The notes beneath the pieces are model-generated. The model ran no database searches and was not told the DNA's origin. It saw only the letters and a program-made list of their open reading frames with translations. A stretch of DNA of 64,000 nucleotides, taken from NCBI RefSeq assembly GCF_028290435.1, contig NZ_JAQGJV010000003.1, forward strand, positions 1 through 64,000, in the 5' to 3' direction. Below, piece by piece: positions 54,285 to 63,313 of this stretch (the first letter of the stretch is position 1; each line of letters opens with the position of its first letter). Made by a program: the position numbers and the translations under genes. This DNA comes from Devosia sp. GTDB taxonomy: Bacteria > Pseudomonadota > Alphaproteobacteria > Rhizobiales > Devosiaceae.

Positions 54285-54974
54285 TCACGCGGCCGCGGTG
54301 CTGGCTGCTCTGCTGTGCCCCCGCATCAGGCGTTCGAGAACGACCATCCCCAACGTCAATGCGACCATCCATGCCAGGTTCATCGATCCTCCGGCCAACT
54401 GCAGGCAAATCATGGCGGACGTAACCGGCAGCTGATCTATTGCGCGTGAAACGCCCTGAGCCAAAGGCCCGCCCCATGCCGTCGATGAAGGAACGCGGCT
54501 GCCCGCCAGCAGCAGACCAACGGCGACAACAATCAGCGCTATTTGCCACTCAAGATCCGGCGGCTGCCCAGCCACCAGAAGCCCCAGCGACTCCATCGCC
54601 CACTCAACCGCGGCCGCAGCGACGATAATCGGTCCAATCAGGCACAGATGACCAATTCCATAGGCCAGCGATGCCGTGAGGAACCCGTAGCTGGAACGCC
54701 ATCGCCAGCCCGCAGAGACCAATGCCGTGATCCTACACGGCACCAGCATTGCGGTCATCATGGCGGCCCACATCGCCACAAGGCCCACTAGCCGTCCCTC
54801 ATCCCATGGGTGAGCGAAGGCGAATACCCCATTGGCGCCGCATAGCTCCGCCAGCCTGCCGCTGCCCGGATTGGCGAGCGACCACCAGGCCAGCGTGCCA
54901 AGCAGTGCCGCCGCCAGGGCGACCAGCCAGGCCTTGGGATAGCGATAGACCTCGTTCGTCATCTGGCCCGCCAT
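54285..54974 (-). CDS. DUF2182-type integral membrane protein
   Basis: A 229-residue protein with five or six helices. VAMWAAMMTAMLVPC (about residues 66-80) matches the family MWxAMMxAMM motif, and the C-terminal WMVALTLGMVVLERLMRG also fits. Members are annotated as predicted metal-binding membrane proteins. It starts 38 bases after the amine oxidase stop and may share its transcript; a copper-handling role is inference. A CCGGGG/CCCCGG hairpin lies in the gap. Confidence 0.65.
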   Translation of the reverse strand: MAGQMTNEVYRYPKAWLVALAAALLGTLAWWSLANPGSGRLAELCGANGVFAFAHPWDEGRLVGLVAMWAAMMTAMLVPCRITALVSAGWRWRSSYGFLTASLAYGIGHLCLIGPIIVAAAAVEWAMESLGLLVAGQPPDLEWQIALIVVAVGLLLAGSRVPSSTAWGGPLAQGVSRAIDQLPVTSAMICLQLAGGSMNLAWMVALTLGMVVLERLMRGHSRAASTAAA

Positions 54975-55012
54975 GGAAACGAGACCGGGGCCTTGCGACC
55001 CCGGCCGGACGA

Positions 55013-56986
55013 TCAGCAGTGGCAGGTCGGTGCGCCGCCATCGGCCAGCACACTGGCCTTGTTGACCTCGCGCGGCAGGTCGTTGGACGGGTTGAGGTTG
55101 AAGAACCCCGAGGGCATCAGCGAGAAACCCGACGACATGCAGGGCTGCACCGGAAAATCCTCGGGCCGCACCACGTGATGCAGGCCGAAGCAGTGCCAAA
55201 CCACGATGTCGGTATTCTCCACCGGCCGGTCCTGCTTGACCACCTCGGCCAGGCCATGGCTGCCGTCGGAATTGCAGACATATTCGCCCGCCGGATAGCG
55301 CTCATCCTCGTTGAAGGGCGTGACCCAGATGTGGTTGCGGACGAAATTCGAGCGCTGCCCGGACGGACCATCCTCGTTGAGGAATGGTGTCACGCAATCG
55401 GGCGTATGCAGCCGATAACCCACTGGCCTGCCCAGCTTGTTGAGCTTGTTGGGGTTAATCACCCGCCAGGTGCGCTGCGTGTCGGCATTAGCGCGGCGTG
55501 CGGCGCCCAGCTCGGTCTTGAGCACCGTCTCCTCGGCATAAAAGCCGTTGCCGTATTTGTTGGTCGGGCCCATCGGCTCGGCCTTGCTGTTGACCTCGAC
55601 GACACTGTTGCCGCCGCCATCCAGGTCCATATCCAGACGAGCACAGAAGATATGCTGGTGGATCGGCGCGGACAGGCCGGGCGACACTTCGCTGGCGAAT
55701 TTGCCGGGCTCACCCGGATCGCACGCCATGGTATCGACGATGCCCGTCGCCTTGACCTCGCATTCGATCTCGCCGGCCTGGTCGAGATACCAGTATTGCG
55801 CATACTCGTAATTGCCCACGGTATTGACACAGGAGATCACCAGCCGACGGCCGCGGCGCAGCTCGGTGCGGTCGACGCGAAAATCCCAGTGCTTCCACAG
55901 GATGCCGGTATCCTCCTCGTGGATGCAGATGCCCTTTTCGATGGTGATGGTGCTGCCATCGAGGCCGCAATAATGGGAATCCAGATAATGGATGGCGCCC
56001 AGGCAATCGCAGCCGAGCTTGAGCGAGTGGTTGAACTTGCCGAAGCCGTACTCGCCGATATCGAAGATGTTCTTGCGATAATGGCCGCGCTCCGGCGAGC
56101 CATAGGGCACCACCAGTTCGGCCAGCGCGGCGCGGCGCACCACGGGGCGGCCGTCATAGCGGATGTCGTGCAGGATGATGCCGTCGCGGGGCGAGAAGCC
56201 GATGCCCAGCGTCCACTTGTCCCACGCGATGGCATGGCCATCCATGGTGAAGCTGGTGCCTTCGGGCTGCACCACGTCGAGCGGCTTCATCGGCGCGCGC
56301 GGCGCCGGCATGAATTCGGGATCGTAGGGCACATCGATCATCGGGATCGGCGGGCCGCCATGATCATCGATGCGCAGGATTTCGCCGGTCTTGACGTCGA
56401 TCGATACGTTCAGGCCATCGATCGGATGGGCATAGAAATTCTCGTTGGCATAGAGCCGCAGCCAGCAATGCACATAGGAGATCATGTGGCCCTCCTCTTC
56501 GGGATGGCCGAAATTGCCGCCGGACCAGCTGTCGACGCAGACCCCCGTCATGTCGGTGATGCCGCGCTTGCGGCAGGCTTCGATGAAGGCCGGATCGGCC
56601 TTGACCACGCGCTCGACGTCGAGCAGTTGCTCGACCTGGAACGCCGAATGAGCCGTGGGGAAATTGCGGCGGAAGGTGATGGCCGGTTTGCCTGTCGCCA
56701 CATAGGCCTGCCACACGCCCGGCCGATCCTTGTGCGAGATGTTGATGCGGGCTTCCCGCAGCAGCGGCTTGCCGGCGAGATAGTCGCGCCAGGCCTGGGG
56801 GCTGGGTTCGCGCAGGTCGATATTGCCGAACAGGGCGCCCGGCCCCAGCTCGGGATCGGCCTTGACCACATCGACAACGGCCTTGATTTCGTCGGGGCCG
56901 AGTGGCGCCAGCGCCCGCAGATAGGCGGGCGGCGGCAGGGCGGCCTGGCCCTTCGCCTGCGGGGCAGCCGTGTGAACGTGCGTCAT
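55013..56986 (-). CDS. Copper-containing primary-amine oxidase
   Basis: A 657-residue quinoenzyme oxidising primary amines to aldehydes with release of ammonia and hydrogen peroxide. The TPQ precursor motif NTVGNYEYAQYW (Tyr in N-Y-E-Y) and copper ligands HQHIFCARLDMD and GLHHVVRPEDFP are present. There is no signal peptide, unlike E. coli TynA. The ATG at 56986 has GGAG 6 bases upstream; an earlier TTG/ATG pair adds four to five residues. The divergent AraC gene is its likely regulator, as with FeaR. Confidence 0.95.
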   Translation of the reverse strand: MTHVHTAAPQAKGQAALPPPAYLRALAPLGPDEIKAVVDVVKADPELGPGALFGNIDLREPSPQAWRDYLAGKPLLREARINISHKDRPGVWQAYVATGKPAITFRRNFPTAHSAFQVEQLLDVERVVKADPAFIEACRKRGITDMTGVCVDSWSGGNFGHPEEEGHMISYVHCWLRLYANENFYAHPIDGLNVSIDVKTGEILRIDDHGGPPIPMIDVPYDPEFMPAPRAPMKPLDVVQPEGTSFTMDGHAIAWDKWTLGIGFSPRDGIILHDIRYDGRPVVRRAALAELVVPYGSPERGHYRKNIFDIGEYGFGKFNHSLKLGCDCLGAIHYLDSHYCGLDGSTITIEKGICIHEEDTGILWKHWDFRVDRTELRRGRRLVISCVNTVGNYEYAQYWYLDQAGEIECEVKATGIVDTMACDPGEPGKFASEVSPGLSAPIHQHIFCARLDMDLDGGGNSVVEVNSKAEPMGPTNKYGNGFYAEETVLKTELGAARRANADTQRTWRVINPNKLNKLGRPVGYRLHTPDCVTPFLNEDGPSGQRSNFVRNHIWVTPFNEDERYPAGEYVCNSDGSHGLAEVVKQDRPVENTDIVVWHCFGLHHVVRPEDFPVQPCMSSGFSLMPSGFFNLNPSNDLPREVNKASVLADGGAPTCHC

Positions 56987-57360
56987 CGTCTTCTCCATCA
57001 ATGGTCACCGAATGCACCCCGCCACGCCGCGAGGCGGACGGGGCAAGGTCGTCGCTGGAGCCACAGTCATCCTTCGTCCGATAGCCGACCAGACAAACGG
57101 CCCCGAACCGCCCCAATTTTCGGACGCTGGGTCAATCGCGCTCCAACCCTCTAGGAGCTTCGGCACGTGGCGCAGGTCATTCGGAGGGGCAAAAAGCCCC
57201 GGTAATGGGGCGTTTTCCGGCCATCTCCGGCAATGGCGACCGGTGTCGCCGCCGGCTAGCCAACAGCCCGGCTTTCGTTGACGCGGGGCCGCCCTTCTGT
57301 TGAACTGTGACAGTTCAAAGGCCCGCCCCAACCGGGCGGGAACAAGGCATGGAGGGAGGC
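56987..57360. promoter_or_regulatory. Divergent control region with three inverted repeats
   Basis: This 374-base gap has no gene. It holds AAAAAGCCCCGGTAATGGGG-type terminator (57191-57216, T-tracts on both strands), the palindrome TTGAACTGTGACAGTTCAA (57300-57318), and the hairpin CCCGCCCCAACCGGGCGGG (57322-57340) close to the AraC start. The palindrome is a candidate AraC or co-regulator operator. The terminator has no gene upstream of it on either strand, suggesting a leader or small RNA. Confidence 0.5.
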
Positions 57361-58161
57361 ATGACGGGCATTCTTGGAGCCTACCGGGGCAATTTCGGCC
57401 GAGTGACGGTCCTCGACATCACGCGCCCCATCACGAACCATGCCCATCCCGATATCCACATGCTGTTTGCCCTCTCGGGCGCCCCGCGCGGCATGCAGGT
57501 GGAGAGCGAACGCATTCACCTGACCCGCGACAACTGGATCCTGGTCAATCCGTGGCAGCGCCATTTCGACATTGCCGAGCAATGCATCTCGCCGACCCAG
57601 ATCCTGGCCCTCTACATCAACCGCGACTGGTGCAACGAGCGCTTCATGTGGCCCACTTTCGCGGGGAGCCAATGCCCGATGTCGCCGGCGATCCGGCAGC
57701 GCGTCGATATGCTGGCGCGCCTCGTCGGCAATGGTGAGTCGCTCGATAGCGCCTGGGTCGAGCCGCTCGTCGCCTCGATCATGATCGAGGCCGCCAGGCT
57801 CGCGCCCACCCGCCAAGCCGGACGGGGGGCGATGGATTTCCGCATCCGCCGCGCCCTCATGATGCTCAAGGACCACGCCAGGGTGGGATCGGACTTCCAG
57901 GCACTGGCCCGCAGCGTCGGCCTGTCCCGCTCGCGCTTTTTCGAGCAGTTCAAGAATTCCATCGGCATCGCGCCGAACATGTATGTGGATGGCCTCCTGA
58001 TCGAACGGGCCATCGGCCTGCTCGAACAGTCCGACCAGCCGCTCGACGACATTTCCGAGACCCTGGGCTTTTCGGCGCAATCAAGCTTCACGCGCTTCTT
58101 CAAGGAGCGGGTCGGCTTTCCGCCAAGCACGTTGCGACAGGCCAGTTCCGCGCACCAATAA
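57361..58161 (+). CDS. AraC family regulator of the amine-oxidase locus
   Basis: A 266-residue regulator. The C-terminal DNA-binding part is DFQALARSVGLSRSRFFEQF, then RAIGLLEQSDQPLDDISETLGFSAQSSFTRFFKERVGFPP, the classical two-HTH AraC pattern. The N-terminal half is a cupin-like sensor (NHAHPDIHMLFAL). Strong GGAGGGAGG precedes the ATG at 57361. It faces the copper amine oxidase gene and precedes the GMC oxidoreductase, so it may control both. Confidence 0.9.
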   Translation: MTGILGAYRGNFGRVTVLDITRPITNHAHPDIHMLFALSGAPRGMQVESERIHLTRDNWILVNPWQRHFDIAEQCISPTQILALYINRDWCNERFMWPTFAGSQCPMSPAIRQRVDMLARLVGNGESLDSAWVEPLVASIMIEAARLAPTRQAGRGAMDFRIRRALMMLKDHARVGSDFQALARSVGLSRSRFFEQFKNSIGIAPNMYVDGLLIERAIGLLEQSDQPLDDISETLGFSAQSSFTRFFKERVGFPPSTLRQASSAHQ

Positions 58162-58254
58162 GCGCGCCTGTCTGCAAAAAGTCGGACGCTCCGTCAAATC
58201 GCGCCTGGAGAAACCGGGCTAGTCTCCCCTCCAACAACGGAGGAGGCCACAATC

Positions 58255-59961
58255 ATGGTCGAGACGGCACAGCATCTCATTATCGGCGGCGGATCGGCGG
58301 GCTGCGTGCTGGCAGCACGGCTGACGGAGGACCCGGACGTAACCGTCATCCTCGTCGAGGCGGGTGCGGACCTGACGCGGGCCTCGATGGAGCCGCATGT
58401 GCGCAGCCGCTATCCCGGGAAGGCCTATCTCGACGTCAACAATATCTGGCCCGATCTCAAGGCCTATTTCGGCCCGGCGACGGGCAAGGGTGAACGGCAT
58501 GACCGGCGCTATGAGCAAGGACGCCTGCTTGGCGGCGGCTCAGCCGTCAACGCCATGGTGGCCAATCGCGGCGCCCCTTCGGACTATGACGAATGGGTCG
58601 GGGCCGGCGCGCCGGGCTGGTCGTTCGAGGAGGTCCTACCCTATTTCCGAAAGCTTGAGCACGATGCGGACTTCAACGGCCCTTATCACGGCAAGGACGG
58701 TCCGCTGCCAGTGCGGCGGATTTCGGACGCCAAGATGTCGCCCTATGTGACGGCGCTGTCCGACGTCTTCGAAACACAGCGCTTCGCCCGCCGTGACGAC
58801 CAGAATGGGGTGTGGGAAGACGGGGTCTATGTCGGCGCCATCGCGGTGACTGACAAAGGCGAGCGCGCGCCGACCTCGATCGTCTACCTCACGCCCGAAG
58901 TGCGGGCGCGACGGAACCTTACCATCATCAGCGGACACCTGGCCGAGCGGCTATCGCTTGAGGGCAATCGCGTGGTGGGCGCACAGATCGCCCCAACCGC
59001 GGGCGGCGCCAGCCGGACAATCACGGCGCAACAAGTAACCGTATCGGCCGGCGCCATCCATACGCCGACCTTGCTGATGCGCAGCGGCATCGGGCCGGGC
59101 GCGCAACTGCAGGCGCAGGGCATCGCAGTTGTCGCCGATCGCCCCGGCGTTGGCGGCAACCTGATGGAGCACCCTTCGACCGCCGTTAGCACCTACCTGC
59201 CCCCGGCAATGCGGCTGGCCGATCTCGACGAGCATCATGACCACGCCATCCTGCGCTTTACCTCCGACCTGCCGAATGCGCCGGCCGGAGACATGCACGC
59301 GGCCATGATCGCACGATCCGGCTGGCACTCCATCGGCCAGCGGATCGGTACCCTGTTCATCTGGCTCAACAAGCCCTATTCGCGCGGCAAGCTCAGCCTG
59401 ACCAGCGCCGATCCGCACGCCGAGCCGCTGGTGGATTTCGCTATGCTGTCCGACCCGCGCGACCTGCCTCGACTGCGCTATGGCTTCCGGGTGGGCGCCG
59501 CGGGCCTGCTCGGACTGGCGCAACGCGGCGCCACCGGTCCGGTGTTTCCCACCAGCTATTCGGCACGCGTGGCGGCGGTCGGAGGACCGGGCCTCGCCAA
59601 CATGCTGCAGCGCGGTGCCTTTTCCGCCATGCTGGACGCCGCCGGTCCGGCGCGGCCATGGCTGGTCCGCAATGTCATTACCTTGGGCCTGGAACTCGAA
59701 AAGCTGCTGACCGACCAAGCGGCGCTCGACGATTTCCTCCGCGCCTCCGTGGGCGGCGTGTGGCATGCCTCGGGCACCTGCCGCATGGGCCGCAGCGACG
59801 ATGTCGGCGCCGTGACGAATGCGGCGGGCAAGGTCTATGGCGTCGAGGGCCTGCGGATTTGCGACGCCTCGCTGATGCCCTCGATCCCGCGGGCCAATAC
59901 CAATGTTCCCACCATCATGATGGCCGAACGCATCGCCGATCTGATTAAGCAGGGCCATTGA
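58255..59961 (+). CDS. GMC family flavin oxidoreductase (choline dehydrogenase-like)
   Basis: A 568-residue FAD enzyme. FAD loop LIIGGGSAGCVLAARLTED, GMC signature GRLLGGGSAVNAMVANRG and the second signature AGAIHTPTLLMRSGIGPG are present. Catalytic His is in VWHASGTCRMG, and the C-terminus has PRANTNVPTIMMAERIADL. It oxidises an alcohol, possibly an amino alcohol given the amine-oxidase neighbours. AGGAGG precedes the ATG. Confidence 0.92.
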   Translation: MVETAQHLIIGGGSAGCVLAARLTEDPDVTVILVEAGADLTRASMEPHVRSRYPGKAYLDVNNIWPDLKAYFGPATGKGERHDRRYEQGRLLGGGSAVNAMVANRGAPSDYDEWVGAGAPGWSFEEVLPYFRKLEHDADFNGPYHGKDGPLPVRRISDAKMSPYVTALSDVFETQRFARRDDQNGVWEDGVYVGAIAVTDKGERAPTSIVYLTPEVRARRNLTIISGHLAERLSLEGNRVVGAQIAPTAGGASRTITAQQVTVSAGAIHTPTLLMRSGIGPGAQLQAQGIAVVADRPGVGGNLMEHPSTAVSTYLPPAMRLADLDEHHDHAILRFTSDLPNAPAGDMHAAMIARSGWHSIGQRIGTLFIWLNKPYSRGKLSLTSADPHAEPLVDFAMLSDPRDLPRLRYGFRVGAAGLLGLAQRGATGPVFPTSYSARVAAVGGPGLANMLQRGAFSAMLDAAGPARPWLVRNVITLGLELEKLLTDQAALDDFLRASVGGVWHASGTCRMGRSDDVGAVTNAAGKVYGVEGLRICDASLMPSIPRANTNVPTIMMAERIADLIKQGH

Positions 59962-60004
59962 TGGGTCCAAGGCATGGGCGACACAATCGCCCATGCCGCC
60001 ATGC

Positions 60005-60883
60005 CTACTTGCCGTAGCCCTGGCTCAAGCCACGGATGAACTGGCGCGAGAACACGGTGAACAGCAGCACCAGCGGCACCGCGCCCAGGGTCAGCGCCGC
60101 GAGCAGCGCCGGATAATCGTTGAGGAACTGGCCGACGAATTGCTGCACACCCAGCGTGACGGTCTGGTTGGCGCGGCCCGGCGCCAGGATCAGCGGGAAC
60201 CACAGATCGTTCCAGATCGGCAGCATGGAGACGGTCGCCACGGCGGCGAGCCCCGGCCGCACCAGCGGCAGTGCGATCAGGAAGGTCTGCCACTCATTGG
60301 CGCCGTCCATGCGGGCAGCTTCCTTGAGCTCGCTTGGCACGGTGCGGAAATAGGTCATCATCAAGGTGACGGCCAGCGGGATGCTCATGGCCGTATAGAC
60401 CAGGATCAGCGACAGCAGCGTATCCATGATGCCCAGCGCCACCATGGTCTTGATGATCGGAATGGTCCCCAGCCGGATCGGCAGCATGACGCCGACGATG
60501 AAGAATGCCGCGAGGTACGGTACGATCCGGATGCGATATTCGACCAGCGCATAGGCGGCGAGGGTCGAGAAAACCACCGTCAGCGCCACCGAGGACAGTG
60601 TGACGATCAGGCTATTGGCATAGTTGCCGAAGAAATTGCCGCGCGACAGCACGCGGGCATAGCCCTGCAGATTGAACGTCTCGGGCGTCGGCAGCGCAAA
60701 CGGACCATTAAAGATGGCCGGCGTCGTCTTGAACGAATTGAGGATGACGACGAAAATCGGGCCGAGCGCCAGCACGACGAAGGCAATCAGCGCCACATGA
60801 ACGACGATGCGTTCCAGGGTCCAGCGCCGCGCGTCGCGTGATGCACCGATGGTTTGGGGACGAGCGATATCGAGCGTGGTCAT
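60005..60883 (-). CDS. Carbohydrate ABC transporter permease (MalG type)
   Basis: A 292-residue inner-membrane permease with six helices and the EAA loop LKEAARMDGANEWQTFLIALPL that docks to an ATPase. It is the last gene of the binding protein, permease, permease operon, starting 10 bases after the first permease stop. No ATPase gene follows it; it ends facing the GMC gene 43 bases away. Confidence 0.93.
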   Translation of the reverse strand: MTTLDIARPQTIGASRDARRWTLERIVVHVALIAFVVLALGPIFVVILNSFKTTPAIFNGPFALPTPETFNLQGYARVLSRGNFFGNYANSLIVTLSSVALTVVFSTLAAYALVEYRIRIVPYLAAFFIVGVMLPIRLGTIPIIKTMVALGIMDTLLSLILVYTAMSIPLAVTLMMTYFRTVPSELKEAARMDGANEWQTFLIALPLVRPGLAAVATVSMLPIWNDLWFPLILAPGRANQTVTLGVQQFVGQFLNDYPALLAALTLGAVPLVLLFTVFSRQFIRGLSQGYGK

Positions 60884-60893
60884 GTTTGCCCTC

Positions 60894-61781
60894 CTAAACC
60901 ATATGTGCGCGAAGGCGGCGTTGCACCAGCCAGAAATAGCCGCCCGTCACCAGCAACATGATGGTGAAGATGACCGTGGCCACCGTGGCACCGATGTCGA
61001 GATCGGCCACCTGCCCGCTTGAGCCGAAGAAGCTGCGATAGAAGAACGTGCCCAGGATATCGGTCGAATAGTTGGGACCGGGTGCCGAACCATTGAGGGC
61101 GAAGACGAGGTCGAAACCGTTGAAGGTCCAGATGAAGGTCAGGATGACGATCAGCCCGAACTGCGGCACGATCAGCGGGAACTTGATGTCCCAGAAAATG
61201 CGCCACGGGCTGGCCCCATCCAGCCGCGAGGCCTCGACCAGGTCATTGGGCACCGCCAGCAGCGCGCTATAGAGAAACACCATCGGAATGCCGACATATT
61301 GCCACACGCTCATCAGCGAGATGGTGGTCAGCGCCGTGCTCGGATTGCCCAGCAGCGGAAAGCCCACCAATCCCCAGAGCGGATTGATGATCAGCCGCCA
61401 GATGAACCCGACAATGACCACCGACAGCGTCGCCGGAATGAACAATAGCGTGCGGTAAACGCCCTCGCTGCGACGCAAAACGCCCGAGGTCAGCAGCGCC
61501 GCCAGCAACAGCCCGATCGGCACTTCGACGATGACATGGACCGCGAAATACTTGGCCGAATTGGCCAGCGCATTCCAGAACCGGGCGCTCACCACCGGCT
61601 GGGTGAACAGATAGACATAGTTGGAGAGGCCGACGAACAGATTACCAGCCTCGCCATCGGTGTCGAAGAAACTCATGACGATGGAGCTGAACAGCGGCAC
61701 CACCGCGAACAGCAGATAGACGGCCAGGGCCGGCAGCACGAAAAGGAACAGACTCCAGCGAGCCGTTGCGGGGCGTGTCAC
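60894..61781 (-). CDS. Carbohydrate ABC transporter permease (MalF/UgpA type)
   Basis: A 295-residue permease with six helices and the EAA loop LVEASRLDGASPWRIFWDIKFPL. It pairs with the MalG-type protein to form the transmembrane channel. It starts 82 bases after the binding-protein stop. Confidence 0.93.
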   Translation of the reverse strand: MTRPATARWSLFLFVLPALAVYLLFAVVPLFSSIVMSFFDTDGEAGNLFVGLSNYVYLFTQPVVSARFWNALANSAKYFAVHVIVEVPIGLLLAALLTSGVLRRSEGVYRTLLFIPATLSVVIVGFIWRLIINPLWGLVGFPLLGNPSTALTTISLMSVWQYVGIPMVFLYSALLAVPNDLVEASRLDGASPWRIFWDIKFPLIVPQFGLIVILTFIWTFNGFDLVFALNGSAPGPNYSTDILGTFFYRSFFGSSGQVADLDIGATVATVIFTIMLLVTGGYFWLVQRRLRAHMV

Positions 61782-61863
61782 GATACGTACCTTCTCAACT
61801 GAGGCGCCTGGCGATCAAGAGCGCATGCCGAACCATATGGCCCGGCATGCTGTAGGGCGAGGA

Positions 61864-63132
61864 TCACTTCGCCTGTTGCGGACCATACCAAGAGGCAAGG
61901 CCGGTCTGCAGTTCCCCGGTGACGGTTTCAGGCGTGGTGTCGGAGGTCATCATCACCTGCAACTGGCGCCAGATTTCGTCGTCGAGCGGCGGCGTGCCGG
62001 CGCTCAGGCGGTCGAGAGCCAGGCGTGGGGTCAGCAGCGCGCCGGTCTTGAGATCGGCGAAATGTTGGGCCAGAGGATTGTCATAGGTCACGGCCTGGTT
62101 GCTCATGGCGAAGAAGCCGGGCGCGCTATTGACGTAGATCTGCTGGAATTCAGGACCCGATACCCAATCGAGGAATACCTTGGCGGCGTCCTGCTTGGCG
62201 CTGGCGGCATTGATGCCGATCGCCATATCGGGCATTTCCTGGAGATAGCGTTGGCCGCCGGCTTCGACTGCCGGAGGTCCGAAGACGCCGACATTGAGAC
62301 CGGTCGAGGTCACCTGATTGATGTTCCACGAACCATCGGGGAGGATGGCAGCGCGGCCAAGTGTGAACAGCTGGGTCATGTCGGAATAGGAGAGCGCCTC
62401 CTGCCCCGACGGGAGGAATGGCTTCCACGCCTGGAATGCCGCAAAGGCCGCGACGAAATCGGGATCGGTCAGCTTCTTGGTGCCGTCGATCAGGCCAAGC
62501 CGGCCTTCCTCGCCCTTCCAATATGCCGGCCCGATGCTGTAGAGCCCGTTATAGGCCAGCTGCCAGCTTTCCGAAGAACCCTCGGCGAGCGGCGTGTACT
62601 TGCCGCTGTCCTGGATTTTCTGCAGCACGGTGGTGAACTCGGCTGCGGTCGTCGGCGGGGTCAGCCCCAATTCGTTGAAAATATCGATATTGTAGAAGAA
62701 GCCGGCGAGCACAGCGGCGACCGGTACGCAGTAGGTCGCACCATCTACAGTCCAGGCGGCCTTGGCCGTGTCGGTGAAATTGGCGAGACCCGCCAAGCCA
62801 TCGAGCGAGGCAAAATAACCACGGCCGATCCACTCATTGTTCACGTCGAACGGGCGGCAGGTGATGAGATCGGGACCCGTGCCGCCTTCGATCTGCGACT
62901 GGATCGCCGCATTGTATTCATTGGTATTGACCGGCGCGAACTCGACCTTGATGTCGGGATGAGACGCTTCGAAGGCGGGCAATACCTGATCCTGCCAGAT
63001 GGCAAGGTCTTCGGTGCGCCAGCTACCTAGGGTCAGCGTGACCGGTTCCGCCATGGCGGCGGTGGCGATCGAGGCGATTGAAACCCCCAATGCCAGTATT
63101 GCGAGTGTGGTTCGTGCAGGCTTCCAACGCAT
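61864..63132 (-). CDS. Extracellular sugar-binding protein of ABC importer
   Basis: A 422-residue cluster B-type binding protein. Residues 1-28 are a signal peptide (cleavage near AMA-EP). VTLTLGSWRTEDLAIWQDQVL starts the mature fold and EFAPVNTNEYNAAIQSQIEGGTGPDL is the typical sugar-SBP segment. It captures the sugar for the two permeases downstream. Control is probably from the divergent region before the Gfo/Idh gene. Confidence 0.93.
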   Translation of the reverse strand: MRWKPARTTLAILALGVSIASIATAAMAEPVTLTLGSWRTEDLAIWQDQVLPAFEASHPDIKVEFAPVNTNEYNAAIQSQIEGGTGPDLITCRPFDVNNEWIGRGYFASLDGLAGLANFTDTAKAAWTVDGATYCVPVAAVLAGFFYNIDIFNELGLTPPTTAAEFTTVLQKIQDSGKYTPLAEGSSESWQLAYNGLYSIGPAYWKGEEGRLGLIDGTKKLTDPDFVAAFAAFQAWKPFLPSGQEALSYSDMTQLFTLGRAAILPDGSWNINQVTSTGLNVGVFGPPAVEAGGQRYLQEMPDMAIGINAASAKQDAAKVFLDWVSGPEFQQIYVNSAPGFFAMSNQAVTYDNPLAQHFADLKTGALLTPRLALDRLSAGTPPLDDEIWRQLQVMMTSDTTPETVTGELQTGLASWYGPQQAK

Positions 63133-63203
63133 CCAAATCTCCCTAGTGCTCGGCGTGGTCTGCGCCCCTCAGCGACAAACCTTAACAACTTGACGACAGA
63201 TCG

Positions 63204-63287
63204 ATACCTCATAAGACCACATGCGACAAGTGGTAATAAAATCGTCTTCACATATGGCCTTTTCGCCCAAGTGGCATTATGAGGTAT
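63204..63287. promoter_or_regulatory. Paired operator-like repeats between ABC importer and dehydrogenase
   Basis: ATACCTCATAA (63204-63214) and its exact inverse TTATGAGGTAT (63277-63287) flank the divergent promoters. Three GCGACAAG-like words (63192-63199, 63224-63231 and CTTGTCGC at 63292-63299) add partial repeats next to them. One repressor bound at both sites could control both operons, possibly by looping; the regulator is not in the window. Confidence 0.55.
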
Positions 63288-63313
63288 TCAACTTGTCGCC
63301 AAGGGAGAGCGAA

